A stretch of DNA of 64,000 nt. Source: Enoplolaimus lenunculus. Its lineage: Eukaryota > Nematoda > Enoplea > Enoplida > Thoracostomopsidae. The notes below the pieces were generated by a model. It did not search any database, had not been told where the DNA came from, and saw only the letters and a program-made list of their open reading frames with translations. Shown piece after piece: positions 1-13,199 of the stretch. How positions within the stretch are numbered: position 1 is the stretch's first letter; each line of letters starts with the position of its first letter. The stretch is from positions 124,001 to 188,000 of the forward strand of contig JASANG010003724.1 of NCBI GenBank assembly GCA_030248215.1, in the 5' to 3' direction. Made by a program: the position numbers and the translations under genes.

Positions 1-460
1 CAACCTGCTGGTATACTTTGCTAACAAAAATATACGCAAAATCTATTCAATGGCGTGCGAGCATTTTTAATAAATAAATTTTATCCTGCCGCATGCCGGC
101 GTCCGCCATGTATAGCGCAACCCTTACTACGCCAGACGACGCCGCGCGCCGTTGCTAAATCTATTTGGTGGCGTCGCTTATACGTTGCTAACACAAAAAC
201 ATACGCAAAATCTATTCAATGGCGCGTGCAACGATTTTTAATAAATAAATTTTATCCTGCCGCATGCCGGCGTCCGCCATGTATACTGCAACCCTTACTA
301 CGCCGGACGACGCCGCGCGCCGTTGCTAAATCTATTTGGTGGCGTCGCTTATACGTTGCTAACACAAAAACATACGCAAAATCGATTCAATGGCGCGTGC
401 AACGATTTTTAATAAATAAATTTCTCATCGTGCCGCACCCCGACGTCAGTATAGCGCAAC
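1..460. repeat. Satellite-like tandem repeat, unit about 170 bp
   Basis: The word CGCAAAATCTATTCAATGG recurs at about 35, 204 and 375 (one base differs in the last), giving a unit of 169-171 bp and about 2.7 copies. The unit is GC-richer than its surroundings (CGCCGCGCGCCG, CCGGCGTCCGCC). The array probably continues left of the window. The long open frame through it follows from the periodicity and is not taken as a gene. Confidence 0.85.
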
Positions 461-480
461 CCTTAGTCAATTAAAATTTG

Positions 481-2480
481 ACCCCTCTAAAATGGTCTTG
501 CTCCACCCCTGAAGTTCCAGTCTGGTTAACGTGCCTGTCTATAAACTCAAACACAAGGCTTACGTATTACAACTACCTTAGCTACTATACCATTTTACCA
601 AGAACCAGTGATCCGTTGAAAACACATTCAAAAATGTTCCATAAGTCAATCTGTACTACTAAATAGCAAAAGTACTGATATCAACTGAACACGGAACAAT
701 CTAACATATGCCACGCTACTACGTACAAAAAATTGCACCAAATATTATAACCAGGAGATAACTGCAGAAAATATTGTATTTTTAAAATCTAAAGAAACTG
801 GGTTGTATCAATTTACTACGGTATGAGTACGAAAATGAAATCTCTCAAGTAACGTCGAAAACTTATTCAAAACTGATATTCACTCATTATTCAGTGCACT
901 ACATCAAATACAACGAATAGACATACAGGAATTTCTTGGGCGCAACACAAAATGCTCATTTCTCAAATGATACAATAGAACAGATTTTTAAAAAAATTTT
1001 TTACATATTTCAGCTCCTCATGGGCTCACATAATTACGTATACCGTACCCAAATTTGAATTTTTGAATAATTTGTTTTTAGACGCCCTAATGCCACCATT
1101 TTTGTCAAAAAGTTGAACAAATTATGTATTATGCTTCCACGCAGTTTCCCGAACTGACGCAACTGGTGTAAATTTTTACCGATGTTTAATCGTTAATTAA
1201 ACAGTTATTGTTCATTAACTGTTCCGGCACTCGGCCAACAATTGGGCTTGCCAAATCAGATATTTGATCACAGCTTTTAAACTGGTGATCAAATAACACA
1301 AAATTTAAACACCATTCAACTCAGCTCGACAAACAGTAAATGAATGGTGCATAAATTATAAACTTTTTTGCCAAAACTTTCTTGACTCTACTGTGAAACA
1401 CTTTAGAAAGTTAAAAAATTGAATTTTCCCAAAATTTAAATTGAATGCGGCATGATCATGGAAAGCGGGGTAACAAGCTCAAATATGCAAAACATTTTCA
1501 AAATCCAACAATATTCTGACACACGCCAGCTGGTCGATGATATCGGACAACGCCATAATATACGTAGAGTGTGCGACTGGTTTACGAAGCAAGTATACAA
1601 TAGTGTGTCAAATATTACAAATTTTGGCAAGTTGGCCTCATAAACACACAAAAACGAAAAATATACGACGATTCGGTTACAAAAGTAAAAAAAAACTGAG
1701 ACAAGAGCACGAACAAATTAATAACAGCAATACACTTGACTGGTGCAAGTTACTTGTAATGTTTGTCAGATACACCTCGTCAGACCATAACCCTAACGTA
1801 AACCTTGCGGAACATGGCATAACTGATAAGATATCATTACTGAATTTTGAAGCATAACTTTACTTTTCGGCAAGTTTTGTTGCTAAAGCCTGCTGCAAAA
1901 ATGAAAAGCTGGATTACGTTACATTCTGCAATGTTTAAGAACCGAAAGTACCAATGACAAACCTCGAAATGCCACTACAGAAACTACCGTCATATGAATC
2001 AATTTTCAACCGGCCATTCGCTTCAACTTTTGAGCACACTGACAAAGAAAAACAATCAAAACGAGCACAGAAATTATATTGGTTAGCCAAAACAATTGGC
2101 ATATTTGACATCGAAGTTTTGTAGGGCAAAAAGAACTACAAAAATTGACTCAACACTCAAAGCATTCTGTAGTTATTTCTGAAATTTCACCATTTCATTT
2201 AAAACATTGTTCAAATATAAATCAGGAAACCAAAATTTCACAAAACTATTAAATTTGATGCGGATTTGGTTGTGAAAAAACCGAATCCAACAATGTTCGG
2301 CAATATGTTTTTTAGTTTTAAACAATAAAAATTGGAAATACTTGTTATATTAAAATAGTTTTGTTTCAGGTCACAAATCTCAAAACAGACGTCGGGCACG
2401 AAATATATTAACGTTTTAAAGTTATGCGGCTGGCATTGTGTTGATATTCTGAAACAAACTATAGACATAACTGAAATTTG
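481..2480. other. Gene-free AT-rich stretch
   Basis: No recognisable gene. Short open frames have no family resemblance and no convincing splice sites. Positions 990-1115 resemble 28310-28470 (shared words such as CCCAAATTT, AATTTTTGAA, TTTTTGTCAAAAA), so part of it is an old dispersed repeat. Confidence 0.5.
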
Positions 2481-2489
2481 CAACATGCA

Positions 2490-2565
2490 AGATTCGGATT
2501 CGGATTCGCCAAATCAGCAATGTATTCCGATTCGGTCAAATCGTGGATTCGTCCGTGAGCAGGGG
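2490..2565. repeat. Iterated ATTCGG repeat fragment
   Basis: Contains GATTCGGATTCGGATTCG, then CCGATTCGG and GATTCGTCC. Short cluster of one degenerate hexamer, like the subterminal parts of other small elements in this window. No target duplication identified. Confidence 0.45.
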
Positions 2566-2827
2566 TCAGGCAGAAAAGAATAGGTAAATTTTTTCTGAAA
2601 TTTAAAAAAATAAGCGTCCCAAAACGCTTGCTTCTACAATTGTGTCAAAAATATAAAAAATATATAACAGCAGGTCATAACCCCCAAATTTTTTCCAACT
2701 GCACCAATGGTCGTGAACAAAGTAAACAATCACCATTGATTCCAGCGGCCAAAACAATTCGTCGCTTGACAACCAACCAACGAACAACATGTAATCTAAA
2801 ATCTGTTTTACTCGACATGGCCTATCA

Positions 2828-2868
2828 TTAGGTTTAGGCATAGGATTATGCTTATGCTTAGACTTCGG
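2828..2868. repeat. Degenerate TTAGGC cluster
   Basis: ATTAGGTTTAGGCATAGG and TGCTTATGCTTAGACTT: a worn fragment of the TTAGGC-carrying repeat seen throughout the window. The gene-free sequence from 2570 to 3000 otherwise shows nothing. Confidence 0.4.
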
Positions 2869-3003
2869 ACATTGTCCGTCGACAAGTTGTCAGGCGACGA
2901 ATTATCGTAGATTTATTAATTCCTGATATATATAAGATTATTAACCAAAACATCCATTGCACAGTAGCGGAGTTGAGTTGGACAGTATGCTATCGTATCA
3001 AAG

Positions 3004-3004
<1 letters not shown>

Positions 3005-3084
<80 letters not shown>

Positions 3085-3107
3085 CATTATTATTATTATT
3101 ATTATTA

Positions 3108-3177
<70 letters not shown>

Positions 3178-3203
3178 CATCATTATTATTATTATTATTA
3201 TCA

Positions 3204-3238
<35 letters not shown>
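3005..3238. repeat. (ATT)n microsatellite
   Basis: About 230 bp of ATT trinucleotide with scattered CAT interruptions. It gives open frames of polyIle, polyLeu and polyAsn in different frames; none is a gene. Confidence 0.97.
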
Positions 3239-3630
3239 TGTACAGCAGATACGCATGCAACGCAGGTGGCAAGTTGAGATCGACAATAGCGTGAAGTCGA
3301 TGACGGCCCAAACTTTTACGAATTACCCGTCGGCAAATATCTGAGAGCGGGAGCGGCTCCGCTGAAACACAACTTATACATCTGTATATGATATAAATGT
3401 GAAAACGCTACTTTGTGAATTACATTCTTACATTCAGATTGATCAGCGTTGCGACGGGCTTGGGCGAACGATAAATTATTGTTGGTGTGAAACGTACGTT
3501 TTTCAATGCAAATTAACCAATTCAACTATGTTTCAACGAACCTTCGATACCGTTTGCAATTCTTACAAATTTGTTGTTCAGACTGGGAGCCGAGCGTGAT
3601 TGAGGTACGGGAATTCCGGTCACATGTTTT

Positions 3631-3837
3631 GGCCCATGTACAGATCAGGGGCGGAACGTGTTTCTGTAGGACTAAAATAGAGTAAGCTTAAGGTTTTACT
3701 TATTTTTTTGGCTGGCTTACGCTTAGGCTTATGAATATGCTCATTATTACGCTTAGGCTTATGAATATGCTCATTCTTACGCTTAGGCTTAGGACTACGT
3801 TTATCATACTGTTCCGCCCTTATTCTTTACATTGGCC
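3631..3837. mobile_element. TTAGGC-MITE, complete copy (207 bp)
   Basis: Left end GGCCCATGTACAGATCAGG, right end TTCTTTACATTGGCC, which are inverted repeats of each other. The inside holds several GCTTAGGCTTA runs. Flanks CATGTTTT and CATGTTTC are a 7-of-8 target duplication. It lies in the expected 3' flank or intron of the SPSB-like gene. Confidence 0.85.
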
Positions 3838-4265
3838 CATGTTTCGATACCAGCTCCAACAAGAACACTGAATTCATGATTCCTATAATACTTTATTCTG
3901 TGTGAAACCCTGCAATCCAATATGCGTTCATATTGAAATGCGGCATAACAACTGTCATCCATATAGTAAATAAACTAGTAGTTTATTAAATAAAGCTCCA
4001 TGCTGGTCACTTTGTGCATTGCTGTTCGCATTAAATTTCGTTCAGGTTCTATTACGTATATACGTATATTAAATTTAACAAAATACAAATTATTCAAAAC
4101 ATTCCACTGTAACCAATTTTGAAAAACATATATCGAATCACGTTATTTTTTTTACTTTTCAAAATTTAGCCTTCAACGATCAAGCGATGATCATCAGAAC
4201 TATATATAGATTTTACATTACATAGTAAACATTTTAAAATAAAAACAAACACACAAATCACTTAC
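3838..4265 (-). other. Putative intron downstream of the SPSB-like exon
   Basis: The SPSB-like exon ends in a GTAAGT donor at 4265-4260, so this stretch and at least part of what lies further left should be intron. I looked on the minus strand for the SOCS-box exon (LC-x-x-x-I pattern) and did not see one between 1 and 4265. Confidence 0.5.
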
Positions 4266-6954
4266 GATCAAGGCCGCCGAGGTATCGCAGTGAGATTTCA
4301 CAGTGACCCCAAACGGAGCTGACTAGTGGATAAAGCTTTTTGCCTTTGAGGCCGCGAAACGCGACGCCCAAATATCTTTCATCGGTCGCAAACGCTAGCG
4401 TACCCTCGTCCATATCTAAAATCATGTAAAACGACTCTGGCACACTGAAAGACTGACAAAGTTGTTGCTGTTGTTGTTGTTGTTGTTGTTGTTGTTGCTC
4501 TTGGTTCGTTTGACATTGCCCTTGTAAAGCGTGCAAAGTCGGTTGCACTGGAGATGTAACACCGACACCAGGCACTTGGTGTGACCCGCGTTCCCATGCT
4601 GCACCAGTCGCTGTTGATTCACGAACATTATCATGGCTACCAAGCTCGAAAGCGCTACTGTGGGACGCTACGGACCACAACGGAAGAGATCTGTAGTTTA
4701 AATCGGACTGATCGCTTTGCACGGTGTTTCGCGAGTCAGATATAACCACTTGACTACTGAGAGGATTTGAATATGTCACGGCATAAGAATCAGGTAAGCC
4801 AGCTACTATTGTTGACGAAGAAGAAACAGTATGGACAGTGTTACACGGCAACGATGTGGCATTCTCCGTTGCACCATACCATGGGTGTGAAAATAGCGCA
4901 ACAGAGTTCGCTATACGCAAAGGTTGTTCACGGGTATTGCCAACAAATAATGATCGTTGTTCTTGCTGATGCAGTTGTTGTTGTTGTTGTTGCTGCTGCT
5001 GTTGCTGATAGTACTCAAGCGGTGTATTCTGCTGCCAAGCGTTAGAAACATACTGTCCAACCGTAACATTCACTGCGACACTTGAGTTCGCTTCATGTTC
5101 GCCAAAGGACGACAAATTTAACATAGGCTGAGGACAAAGCAACAACGGTGACGGATACGTTGCGATGCCAGGCGGTCGACTTTCAGCATGTGCCAGTTGC
5201 GCTGTATTTCGTTGCGATTTAGCATCATGATACAGCCTCAATCGGCCGATATCCCAACCCCACGAGTCTTGCGTCGCGCCAACAAGCGCTGTATAACCCA
5301 CAGCGTGAAGTGGCGCGTCGTTGGTGCCGATTCCAATCAACGCGTGAGTGCCGCGTTGACGCAATGGCCAACGCACGCGCCATACATGGAACCCACGCGA
5401 GTATCCGGTGCGCGTTCGAATGCCGTCTGTTGACTGTGCGACAGGATGGCGATGAAACGTCGTTGCATCGTCGTGTTTTACGTAGACGTTCGGTGACCGA
5501 TCCGTCCCGCTCCAGCCGTGCATTTCACCGGCGAGAGATTTAGGCAAATGCGGCAACGAAAGCACAATATCAAATCGTTGTGGCCGCGCAAAGCACGGCG
5601 AATGTGTGTGTTGTTCGAGCGCAAAACGATGCTTATTGAACGGCCATACCGTAGGCGTTGTTTGAAAATGACAAATATCGTTGCCAACGACAGGTGCCGG
5701 TCGGCAATATGTACCTGAGACTAAAACGCTTTCATCAACCGACAAAGGGGACGGTAAAAATTCATGCGCACTACGGCACTGACTAGTACTTACGCTGACG
5801 CTAGTGTCTGCTATATTAACGGTACCAGGTTCACATTGGCTGCCGGTTGCACAAGCAGTATAGCCCGAGCGAGAGCTATCGCTTCCAGTATTATGTTGGG
5901 CCATCGTGGACAAATTCGACGATATTATATAATTCTCACGCGATAACGCGGACTGTACAGTAGACGACTCCATTGCTTCGTCGCCGTTCGATTGACCAGA
6001 CAGTCTTCTTAATGGACAGCCGCGTTTGTTTTCGCTTGAGTCAAACACACCGTTATAGTTTTGCGAAATATCGACACCGCCCGGTGGTACAGTATAGCTG
6101 CTCTTACCATCGCGATTCGTAATACAACTAGAACCGATACCGCTCGTTAAATTATTTGACACTGCAGCGATGAAATAGCGACCATAATGTTCGGTAAGCG
6201 ACGACAACTGGCGTAAATTCGCTGCGGTGATGAACGCGGCACTTAGCGTCGACGCGTTATCACATACAGAACCAGACGATTGGCCATACATCGGTTGGTC
6301 ATGGTTTCGATTGCGTTTATGTCGTTGATGTTGGTTCTGTTGTGATTGTTGGCCATACTGCTGTCTTTGGACGGACGACATTAATACTCCCTGAGACTCA
6401 GTGTTATTGGTCATAACCAATGTTCCATTGGTTGTGGCAGAGTTATTTGCATGCAATAATTGCAACGATTTCTGCCCGTCGTGTGCAGCACCATTACCAG
6501 TGTACGTAAGCCACAACGAACCTGCACTATCGTATACTGATGCTTGCTGATGATCATCTTTATCGTCACTGCAATCGAGCATTTCCATATCACCCTCATC
6601 GTGGCGACAATTACCATCGATATCTGATGACGCCATATAGTCGATACAAGGAAACCCGTTGGTATCTTGTGCTCGAGACGATGTCAACCGTTCAACGGCA
6701 CTTATACGCATGCCACGATTATAGAGTTGACTTCCAGACAGCTCATGATCGCTTTCACCACATGCCATTTTAACTCCGGCCGAATCAAGCTTCAGTACTG
6801 CCTCAGCGGCACCGACAACACCAGAAGGCTTTACAACGATATTTTCGTCCGAATCAAGCGGCGAAGTCAGCTTTTGTCCCATTTCAAAGTCACTATTAAA
6901 ACAGTTGACGGCGACACGGGTACTGCAGTGGACGTTATAATCTTCGCTTGTCAT
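4266..6954 (-). CDS. SPSB/gustavus-type SPRY protein, large exon (partial gene)
   Basis: An 896-residue open exon. Residues ~457-582 and ~837-896 match the SPRY domain of SPSB1/SPSB4/gustavus: FHRHPVAQSTDGIR, RQRGTHALIGI, DSWGWDIGRLRLYHD, then VAFRGLKGKKLYP and VWGHCEISLRYL. These proteins recruit substrates such as Vasa, Par-4 or iNOS to Cullin-5 ligases through a C-terminal SOCS box. The exon ends GGLD plus one base at a GTAAGT donor; vertebrate SPSBs continue with Pro there, which fits phase 1. The SOCS-box exon is not seen. Two oddities: a ~456-residue Ser/Asn/Gln-rich N-terminus (family members have a few dozen residues), and a ~250-residue insertion (about 584-834) with two polyQ tracts where the family has about 15-20 residues. 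The start at 6954 is the first ATG in the frame; an upstream exon cannot be excluded. Domain call is firm, exact ends less so. Confidence 0.9.
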
Positions 6955-7579
6955 GGGCTACAATATAGTCACTGTGTTGAACCCGAAACGCACACTGCGT
7001 TGTAGGTTCAACCCGAAATGGTCAAAGGTCCAGTATGCAGAATTGCACTATCGCTCTTTGTTAACACATTCACTCACCGCTGCGCTGTTATTGTGTCAGC
7101 TTCGCGTTAGTTTACTTCATGCTGAACAGTGCAAACAAACCATCATACGTGCTGAGACAAAGAGCAGATATACTCGAAGCACCATTGACGCATAATTCCA
7201 CAGACGCGTCATGCAATGCCGTAGAAATGTTCATATTTATATGACATTTATTACTTTATTATTATTATTATAAAACAATCACCGCCTAATTATGCTTAAC
7301 AGGCTTGTAAGTCCGTACAAACTTTGACTAGATATTCGAGATCTGAAAACTATCACAACAAAGTGAGCGTATGCTGTACGTAGTCATCATTACAGCTCAT
7401 ACCCGGACTGAGAACATTGGTACAATTTGCAACTATTGACCTTGGTGTGAAAAACCTGTTCGGCTTAAACCCTACTGCATCCCTTTACCGGTACTTATTT
7501 ACTTCCCAATATAAAGCACCCCCACATATAACCAAATACATAACCCTTCAATTAACGTGTGTCCTATGATTGCAAAAAC
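6955..7579. other. 5' flank of the SPSB-like gene
   Basis: No gene recognised. Probably holds the promoter or 5' UTR of the minus-strand SPSB-like gene; I see no clear core promoter element. Confidence 0.35.
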
Positions 7580-7758
7580 GGCCCATGTTACTTTAAGGGG
7601 TGTCCAGGTTTCTGGTGGGTCTACAAAAGAGTAGGTTTAGATTCTAGATTACATTTTGTTGCTTAGGCTTAGGCTTAGGAATTCTTTTTTGCAACGCTTA
7701 GGCTTAAGTTTAGGAATACACTTAATCTACTGTTACGCCCCTTAAAGTAACATTGGCC
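7580..7758. mobile_element. TTAGGC-MITE, second subfamily, complete copy (179 bp)
   Basis: Ends GGCCCATGTTACTTTAAGG and CCTTAAAGTAACATTGGCC are near-perfect inverted repeats. Interior holds GCTTAGGCTTAGGCTTAGG. Flanks GCAAAAAC and GGAAGAAC match at 6 of 8 positions. The terminal 8 bp are shared with the other subfamily, the next 12 differ (TTACTTTAAGGGGCG versus TAAAGATCAGGGGCG). Confidence 0.8.
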
Positions 7759-9009
7759 GGAAGAACAATAAATACTATGTATCGTACACTACGTACCAAG
7801 CACGCAATCACCGTATTCCTTCATTTGTATTAGCATAAAACGACAACCCAAACCGAATTCTACAAGCACAATAGTACCAAACACAAAAGGTTCAATATAT
7901 CTGTCTTTTGTGTGGGATGGATTTGTCTATCCATAGTGGTCCAAAGTAAAAAAATCTTCAAAATTTGAGCTGGTCGACTTACAGCCTTTTTGTTGACCCT
8001 GACATGATCAAAAATTCTAACTCGCCGGAAATAAAATTAAACATATACAAATGACATATAGATACATATATATACGTATACAAACTAAACACCAACTATT
8101 CAAGCGAGCACTCAATGCATCATGCTCCACCCTTCGATACAATACAAACCACTATGCGTGGCTTCACAACTGCAATTCACCCCACAAAGTCCACAGAATA
8201 TGATGACAGTAAATATATATGTCGTTCATTATAACGCGACGCATAGATGCGGGTAACGCGCGAATAAAATGAATTCTACAGCTTTCACCTTATAACACAA
8301 GTCGACAGATGGTGCGAATGACAATAGTCAGTTAAATATATACACAAACGTCTAATTTTATTGACAAAAAAAGCAAACGTGTCTTATTTTGAACTTAAAA
8401 TAAAACACTTTAGTCACACAACTCGCACATTTTCTGAGTACAACTACATACATATGTAGTTTAACTATGTTATCCCCGTGTTAAATTCTATCAGCTATAG
8501 AATAAAGTTAGTAATTTGCCAATTACCGTCCATGGTACAATCCAATCACAAAACGTCTGATCCGGGGTCCGGCTCTCTAACTCTGGCACAAAATCGACAT
8601 CCAAATTCGGATGAATTTTTGCAATTAAGTTTTGGCAATTTCGGTAGTGACATTTTTCGCAATGTAAATAAAGGTTGTGTTGTTCAATGACTCTGCGTGT
8701 AACTGTCGATCAATAGAAAACATTGAATTGCTGAGATTTTTTTATAGAAGAAACTTAAGCAAACATTTGTATATATCTTACAATTACTAAAAAAATTTCT
8801 TAATTTCACAATATATATTTAGTTGCGTATGTGTACTTTTGCTTCACCAATTGAAAAATAAACTATTTCTAACACTTTTTCGTAGTGATTTTTGCGTTTT
8901 TCACAAGTTTTTGTATTTTTCATAGTTTTTGTGTTTTTTCAGAAAATCTGCTCGTAATTATTGCGTAACTAAGAAATTTCATAATTTCACAGAAATATTT
9001 TATTCATCA

Positions 9010-9130
9010 GCCTTCGGTTCCAAACCACCGAAACTCAACAAGGCGAGACCGAAACCGAGAACTGCCAAATACCGAGACTTACCGAGATCGAGATTACCAT
9101 CCCTGCAGGAATGTGCGGTGTCGGTCAAAA
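9010..9130. repeat. Iterated CCGAGA repeat, copy 1
   Basis: Contains GCGAGACCGAAACCGAGA, ACCGAGACTTACCGAGATC. A second copy lies at 9755-9850 and a short one near 16843. Looks like the end of a small element with iterated hexamers. Confidence 0.5.
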
Positions 9131-9754
9131 AAGCAAGACCAAGATTCTAACAAAAGTTTTGAATATCTTTATCTGCCAAAATTTCCAGTTTAATCAACAA
9201 TCAGGCACCGGAATACAATACAACGAACCCGAAAAAAAAACGGAACCGGAAAAAAAAACCAAAAAACCAAAAAAAAAACAACAATGCATACAATAAAACT
9301 AATAAATCGCATCCAAACTTTATTTTTTTACTTTATTTATCACTTTGAAACCGTGGTTCAAACACAACAATTGAAAACTTTCACAAACTATAACCAACAT
9401 GAAAAACAAACTTAAGCAGATAATATGCGTCTGTCAGTACCAATATTAATGAAAATATTACTTGATAATGAACTGTGTTAAAAAGGATAATTAACGAAAC
9501 AGCGCAGAATTTAAAAACAGCACCTTAAAAACGCTAATTTAAGACATTGCATGATAAAGCCTCTATTCTAAGAGTAGCATATTTCTACCTAAATGTTTTA
9601 TGTACAACTGAAACAGCTTAAATACTAGCCTATCCTATGTAAAGAACACCCGTTCAGTTCACTTCATTGCAACACACGACTAATACACCAAAATGAACGT
9701 TGAGCAATAAAAAACTAAAAACTTCTTTATCGCATTTTTACCTTTTTACAATCG

Positions 9755-9850
9755 ATTTGCAAACCTCCGGCACTCAAAAAACGAGACCGAGACCGAGCCA
9801 GCCAAATTCCGAGACTTTCCGAGACCGAACCAAGACCTTCAATCTCTGTT
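9755..9850. repeat. Iterated CCGAGA repeat, copy 2
   Basis: Contains CGAGACCGAGACCGAGCC and CCGAGACTTTCCGAGACC. Same orientation as the copy at 9010, so the two are not a simple terminal inverted pair. Confidence 0.5.
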
Positions 9851-11184
9851 GACCGGTGCCATCCGGTATACCGTTGATTTTTTGACGGTTTGATACCGGA
9901 ACCAGACATCTGGCCGCATTTTGTACACGTGATCCGCGTAATTCCGCGATACACAAAATAAACAACTGAACTGCATGTCGATAAAGTCAACCATGAACTC
10001 CAGTTGATGACCGTCGAATAAAAAACACCCCACACATCGACAATCAACGAATGCTTAGTTGAATATACTGCCATTTAGGTTAAGGTATACTAGCGCTCTT
10101 CAGCTGCAAACGATAGTGCTAGCTTCGGTTCGTTTATTCAACCACTGTGTATTAACTACACCCCAAAAATTAGCTAATAACGTTAAACAACCAGGCCCGT
10201 AACAATCTCACCTTGCTTGGGGAAGCTAAAAAATTTCCAGGAGGTGCATCCGCGTACGAAATGCTGTTGTACTAAAATACGTTCCTATGCCTAAATTAGT
10301 CAAAAATCGACGACAAAGTCCATTATATCAGTAAATAACCTATTGTGTGTCCGTTTTGGAAATATATAAGTATAAAAACCAGAGAAAATTTTTTAACCAA
10401 TCTCTGCAAAGCAACCACAACACACAAAACGCAACCAAGAAAAAAAAAAAAAAAAACCAAAACAAGACAAACCCAACAAACCTCATCTCATTAACTCATG
10501 AAGCTTGAAGCACAACTTAAATAAATTGCATTGCTTACAGCGCAAGCAATCCGGGGCAGTCATATGTTTTACTACGCAATACAATGCTGATCGTACAAAT
10601 AGCAAAGATGCTAATACGTATAACCTAACATCAGAACATCAGTAAATGATTTTTCATTGGCAGGTTGATCATATTTGAACAGGGAAACAAAATGGGACTT
10701 AAATCTATATCCTTTCTACGCTTGAAATTTAAGTATTTTATTTCAAAATACCAATTGAACCTTAAATACATTTTGAACCAAACAGAAAAGCTAGCATTTT
10801 TCATACACTATATCCCTCACCATGACAGTAATTGAATTTCAAAAAATGTAAGACACAAATTTCTTGGGTTCGATTTGTATTTTAGCCAAAAAACGCAGTC
10901 AATTCTGACGAACAAATATCAAACTTAGAGTAACAAACAGCCCCTGAAAGGGACATTGAGACGGGGTGTTGCATGACCTCGCAAACGTATATTAGTAAAA
11001 ATACCCGATTACCACAAACGAACAAGAAATCTGGTTGTACACTAAATTTAGCTCCACATCCATCTAAAAACTATTAAAAACCACGAAAAATTGTACGTAC
11101 AGCGCTGAAATACGGCTAAAGCCAGGATTTCAGTTCCGAAGGGTATAATCTCGCTTTTAAAGAAAACTTTTTAAACGCTATGAT

Positions 11185-11274
11185 GCATGCACGTTATTCT
11201 AAACTCGATATAATAAAAATTATTTCCTTGCATGCACGTTATTCTAAACTCGATATAATAAAAATTATTTCCTT
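11185..11274. repeat. 45-bp direct tandem duplication
   Basis: A 45-bp unit starting GCATGCACGTTATTC is repeated twice head to tail without visible change, implying a recent event. Confidence 0.9.
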
Positions 11275-12254
11275 GTCGCCTCAAAAATTTCTGGACCAAA
11301 TATACAAGTATCTCCTCTATCCTTTCCCTTGTAAAGAGCCCTGCGCTGAATAGTAATGATAACAAGAACAACGTTATCTTTACCCCTTCTACTCGGTTTG
11401 CTAGATAATTCAAAGCAAACACAGCCTAGCACATAGTCAATAATTTACCTTACAACAACAGAGTATATATACATGCATTCATACATACATATATATTTAA
11501 AATTCTATAGTATGCGCTACGCATCGTGTAACACATTTGCTTGCACGACGCACAAAATGGTACGGCTACTACAACAGCACATACATAAGTGTAATTAACC
11601 AAACGCTAGCATATATCGCCTATTCTAGTACGCTCCATATATTCAACGCAACTGCAATCCTAGCGTTGCTAAGAGAAACATTTAACATTTAATAACATAA
11701 AAACTGTCAGGTCAGCAACTATGGAGGGACCGAACCGGTGCTGCGCTTCCTTATGCCAAAAATTTATCGGCAGCATAAAAAGAATCCTTTCTACGCAAAA
11801 AAATGATTTTTTTACCCCCTTTGTCTGATACACATATTTTACATATTGCTTAATAAAGGCATAACTTTATATTAATGCAAAGTTTCAGATGACATCAGCA
11901 AAAAATGTACAATTCATACGTATCTGTTTAATCCATTCAGGTACTGTGAATTTGGATGCCAACTGCGAACACGCAGCAGAAAACAAGCAATCCTACATTA
12001 CATATATACGTAAAACACAAAACCGCAACTGGACGAAAAATTGTGGCCCGAATCAAGGTTTATTTCTGCATTCTAAATTTTAGCCAATTTGACTCTAAAT
12101 TTTGAACAAATTGAACCAATGCGGATGAATTTGTTAGCCTTTGTACAGTAGTTAGTTGCAAGTCAAATACGTTTCAGGTTTAATAGACAATTTGGCCAAA
12201 ACTACGAATATATTTCAATCAATTTGTGTTTTTAGTAGTTGCAACATTTAAAAA

Positions 12255-12375
12255 TAAATATACCCGGACCCAGATTTTTGTGGGGATAAACCCGGACGAC
12301 CCGGAATTTCTCAGAATGCAAACCCGGGCCCGAACCCGGATTTATTTCCCGGACAAACCCGGGCCCGGAATTTTC
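12255..12375. repeat. Iterated CCCGGA repeat, copy 1
   Basis: ACCCGGACCCAG, CCCGGACGACCCGGAA, AACCCGGGCCCG occur in a row. A related copy lies at 12895-13025. No ends identified. Confidence 0.5.
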
Positions 12376-12574
12376 ATAACTTAAAATCTGAACATGATCC
12401 TAATTTTGCAAAGATGGGAAAGAATTTCTGCCTTCATCTATATATTCTAACAGCACAGCGTGTAAAATATTAATGGGCAGTATGCACTGCGAAGATACTA
12501 ATGTCGTTCGCAAAAAATTTATTTTAAGTAAATCATGAAACAACGTACGTACTATCCTTACCAGGAATGTGCCG

Positions 12575-12655
12575 ACACCAAATTTTTTTCCGATGCCAAT
12601 ACCGATTATTTTGAAGATATATATACTGCTGCCGATACCTATTCCAAGTTTAATA
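12575..12655. repeat. ATCGGC/ATCGGT-type fragment
   Basis: Words CCGATGCCAATACCGATT and GCCGATACC mark a fragment of the repeat also found at 16.12, 16.48 and 58.2 kb. Confidence 0.4.
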
Positions 12656-12894
12656 CAAAATGTTTCAAAAACAGATAGGATAAATTGCAAGTTCCAACAG
12701 CGAAGACTCAAATCCTAACAATTATAAGATTATAATTTTTGAGAACGGTACTTTAAACTTTTCAGGACAAACGCAACAGAAATCATTTTCCTGATCAGGC
12801 GCATCGATATCCGCTAACGAGATAAATTAATAGCACTTCAACTCACTGTTATCTGCAAAAAGCACAAGGTAGTTTTATTCCGAGTATTTTTGTA

Positions 12895-13025
12895 GTACCA
12901 GAACCCGGAATGATTTGTTGTGAAAACCCGGTTCCAGAATTTCTTGAAGCCAAAAGCGCGGACCCGGAATTTTTCGGCAAAAATACACGGAATGACTGAA
13001 TACTCGCACCCGGATGCAACTCTAT
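12895..13025. repeat. Iterated CCCGGA repeat, copy 2
   Basis: ACCAGAACCCGGAATG, AACCCGGTTCCAG and GGACCCGGAATTTTT recur. Possibly the other end of the element starting at 12255, but the two are not clean inverted copies. Confidence 0.4.
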
Positions 13026-13199
13026 TTTTAGGTCTCATGGTTAGTAGTATGATATTTCAGGGCCAGCGTGCAACCGGATATCCGATCCAAGCTAACAAGT
13101 CATCTTAATTCAGTACAGATATATACGTATGTCATATACTTTTGTGCATCTCAATTACTTTCAACTGATCCTATTTACATGCTATATACGATTCCGATA

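Larger units (their letters stand above)
7759..12250. other. Gene-free, repeat-rich stretch
   Basis: No coding exon with splice sites or family resemblance was found. Notable contents are listed separately: two CCGAGA clusters and a 45-bp tandem duplication. Remaining sequence is AT-rich with small TATA runs and short open frames only. Confidence 0.5.

Noticed and set aside
1-460. CRISPR array
   Set aside because: Units of ~170 bp without alternating repeat and spacer, in an intron-containing genome.
55-474. 139-codon frame with repeated protein units
   Set aside because: Follows from the ~170-bp satellite periodicity; no splice sites or family.
2957-3344. Long open frames of polyIle, polyLeu and polyAsn
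   Set aside because: They are frames through the ATT microsatellite.
4767-6773. Several plus-strand frames inside the SPSB-like exon
   Set aside because: They lie antisense to a clearly homologous coding exon and resemble nothing.
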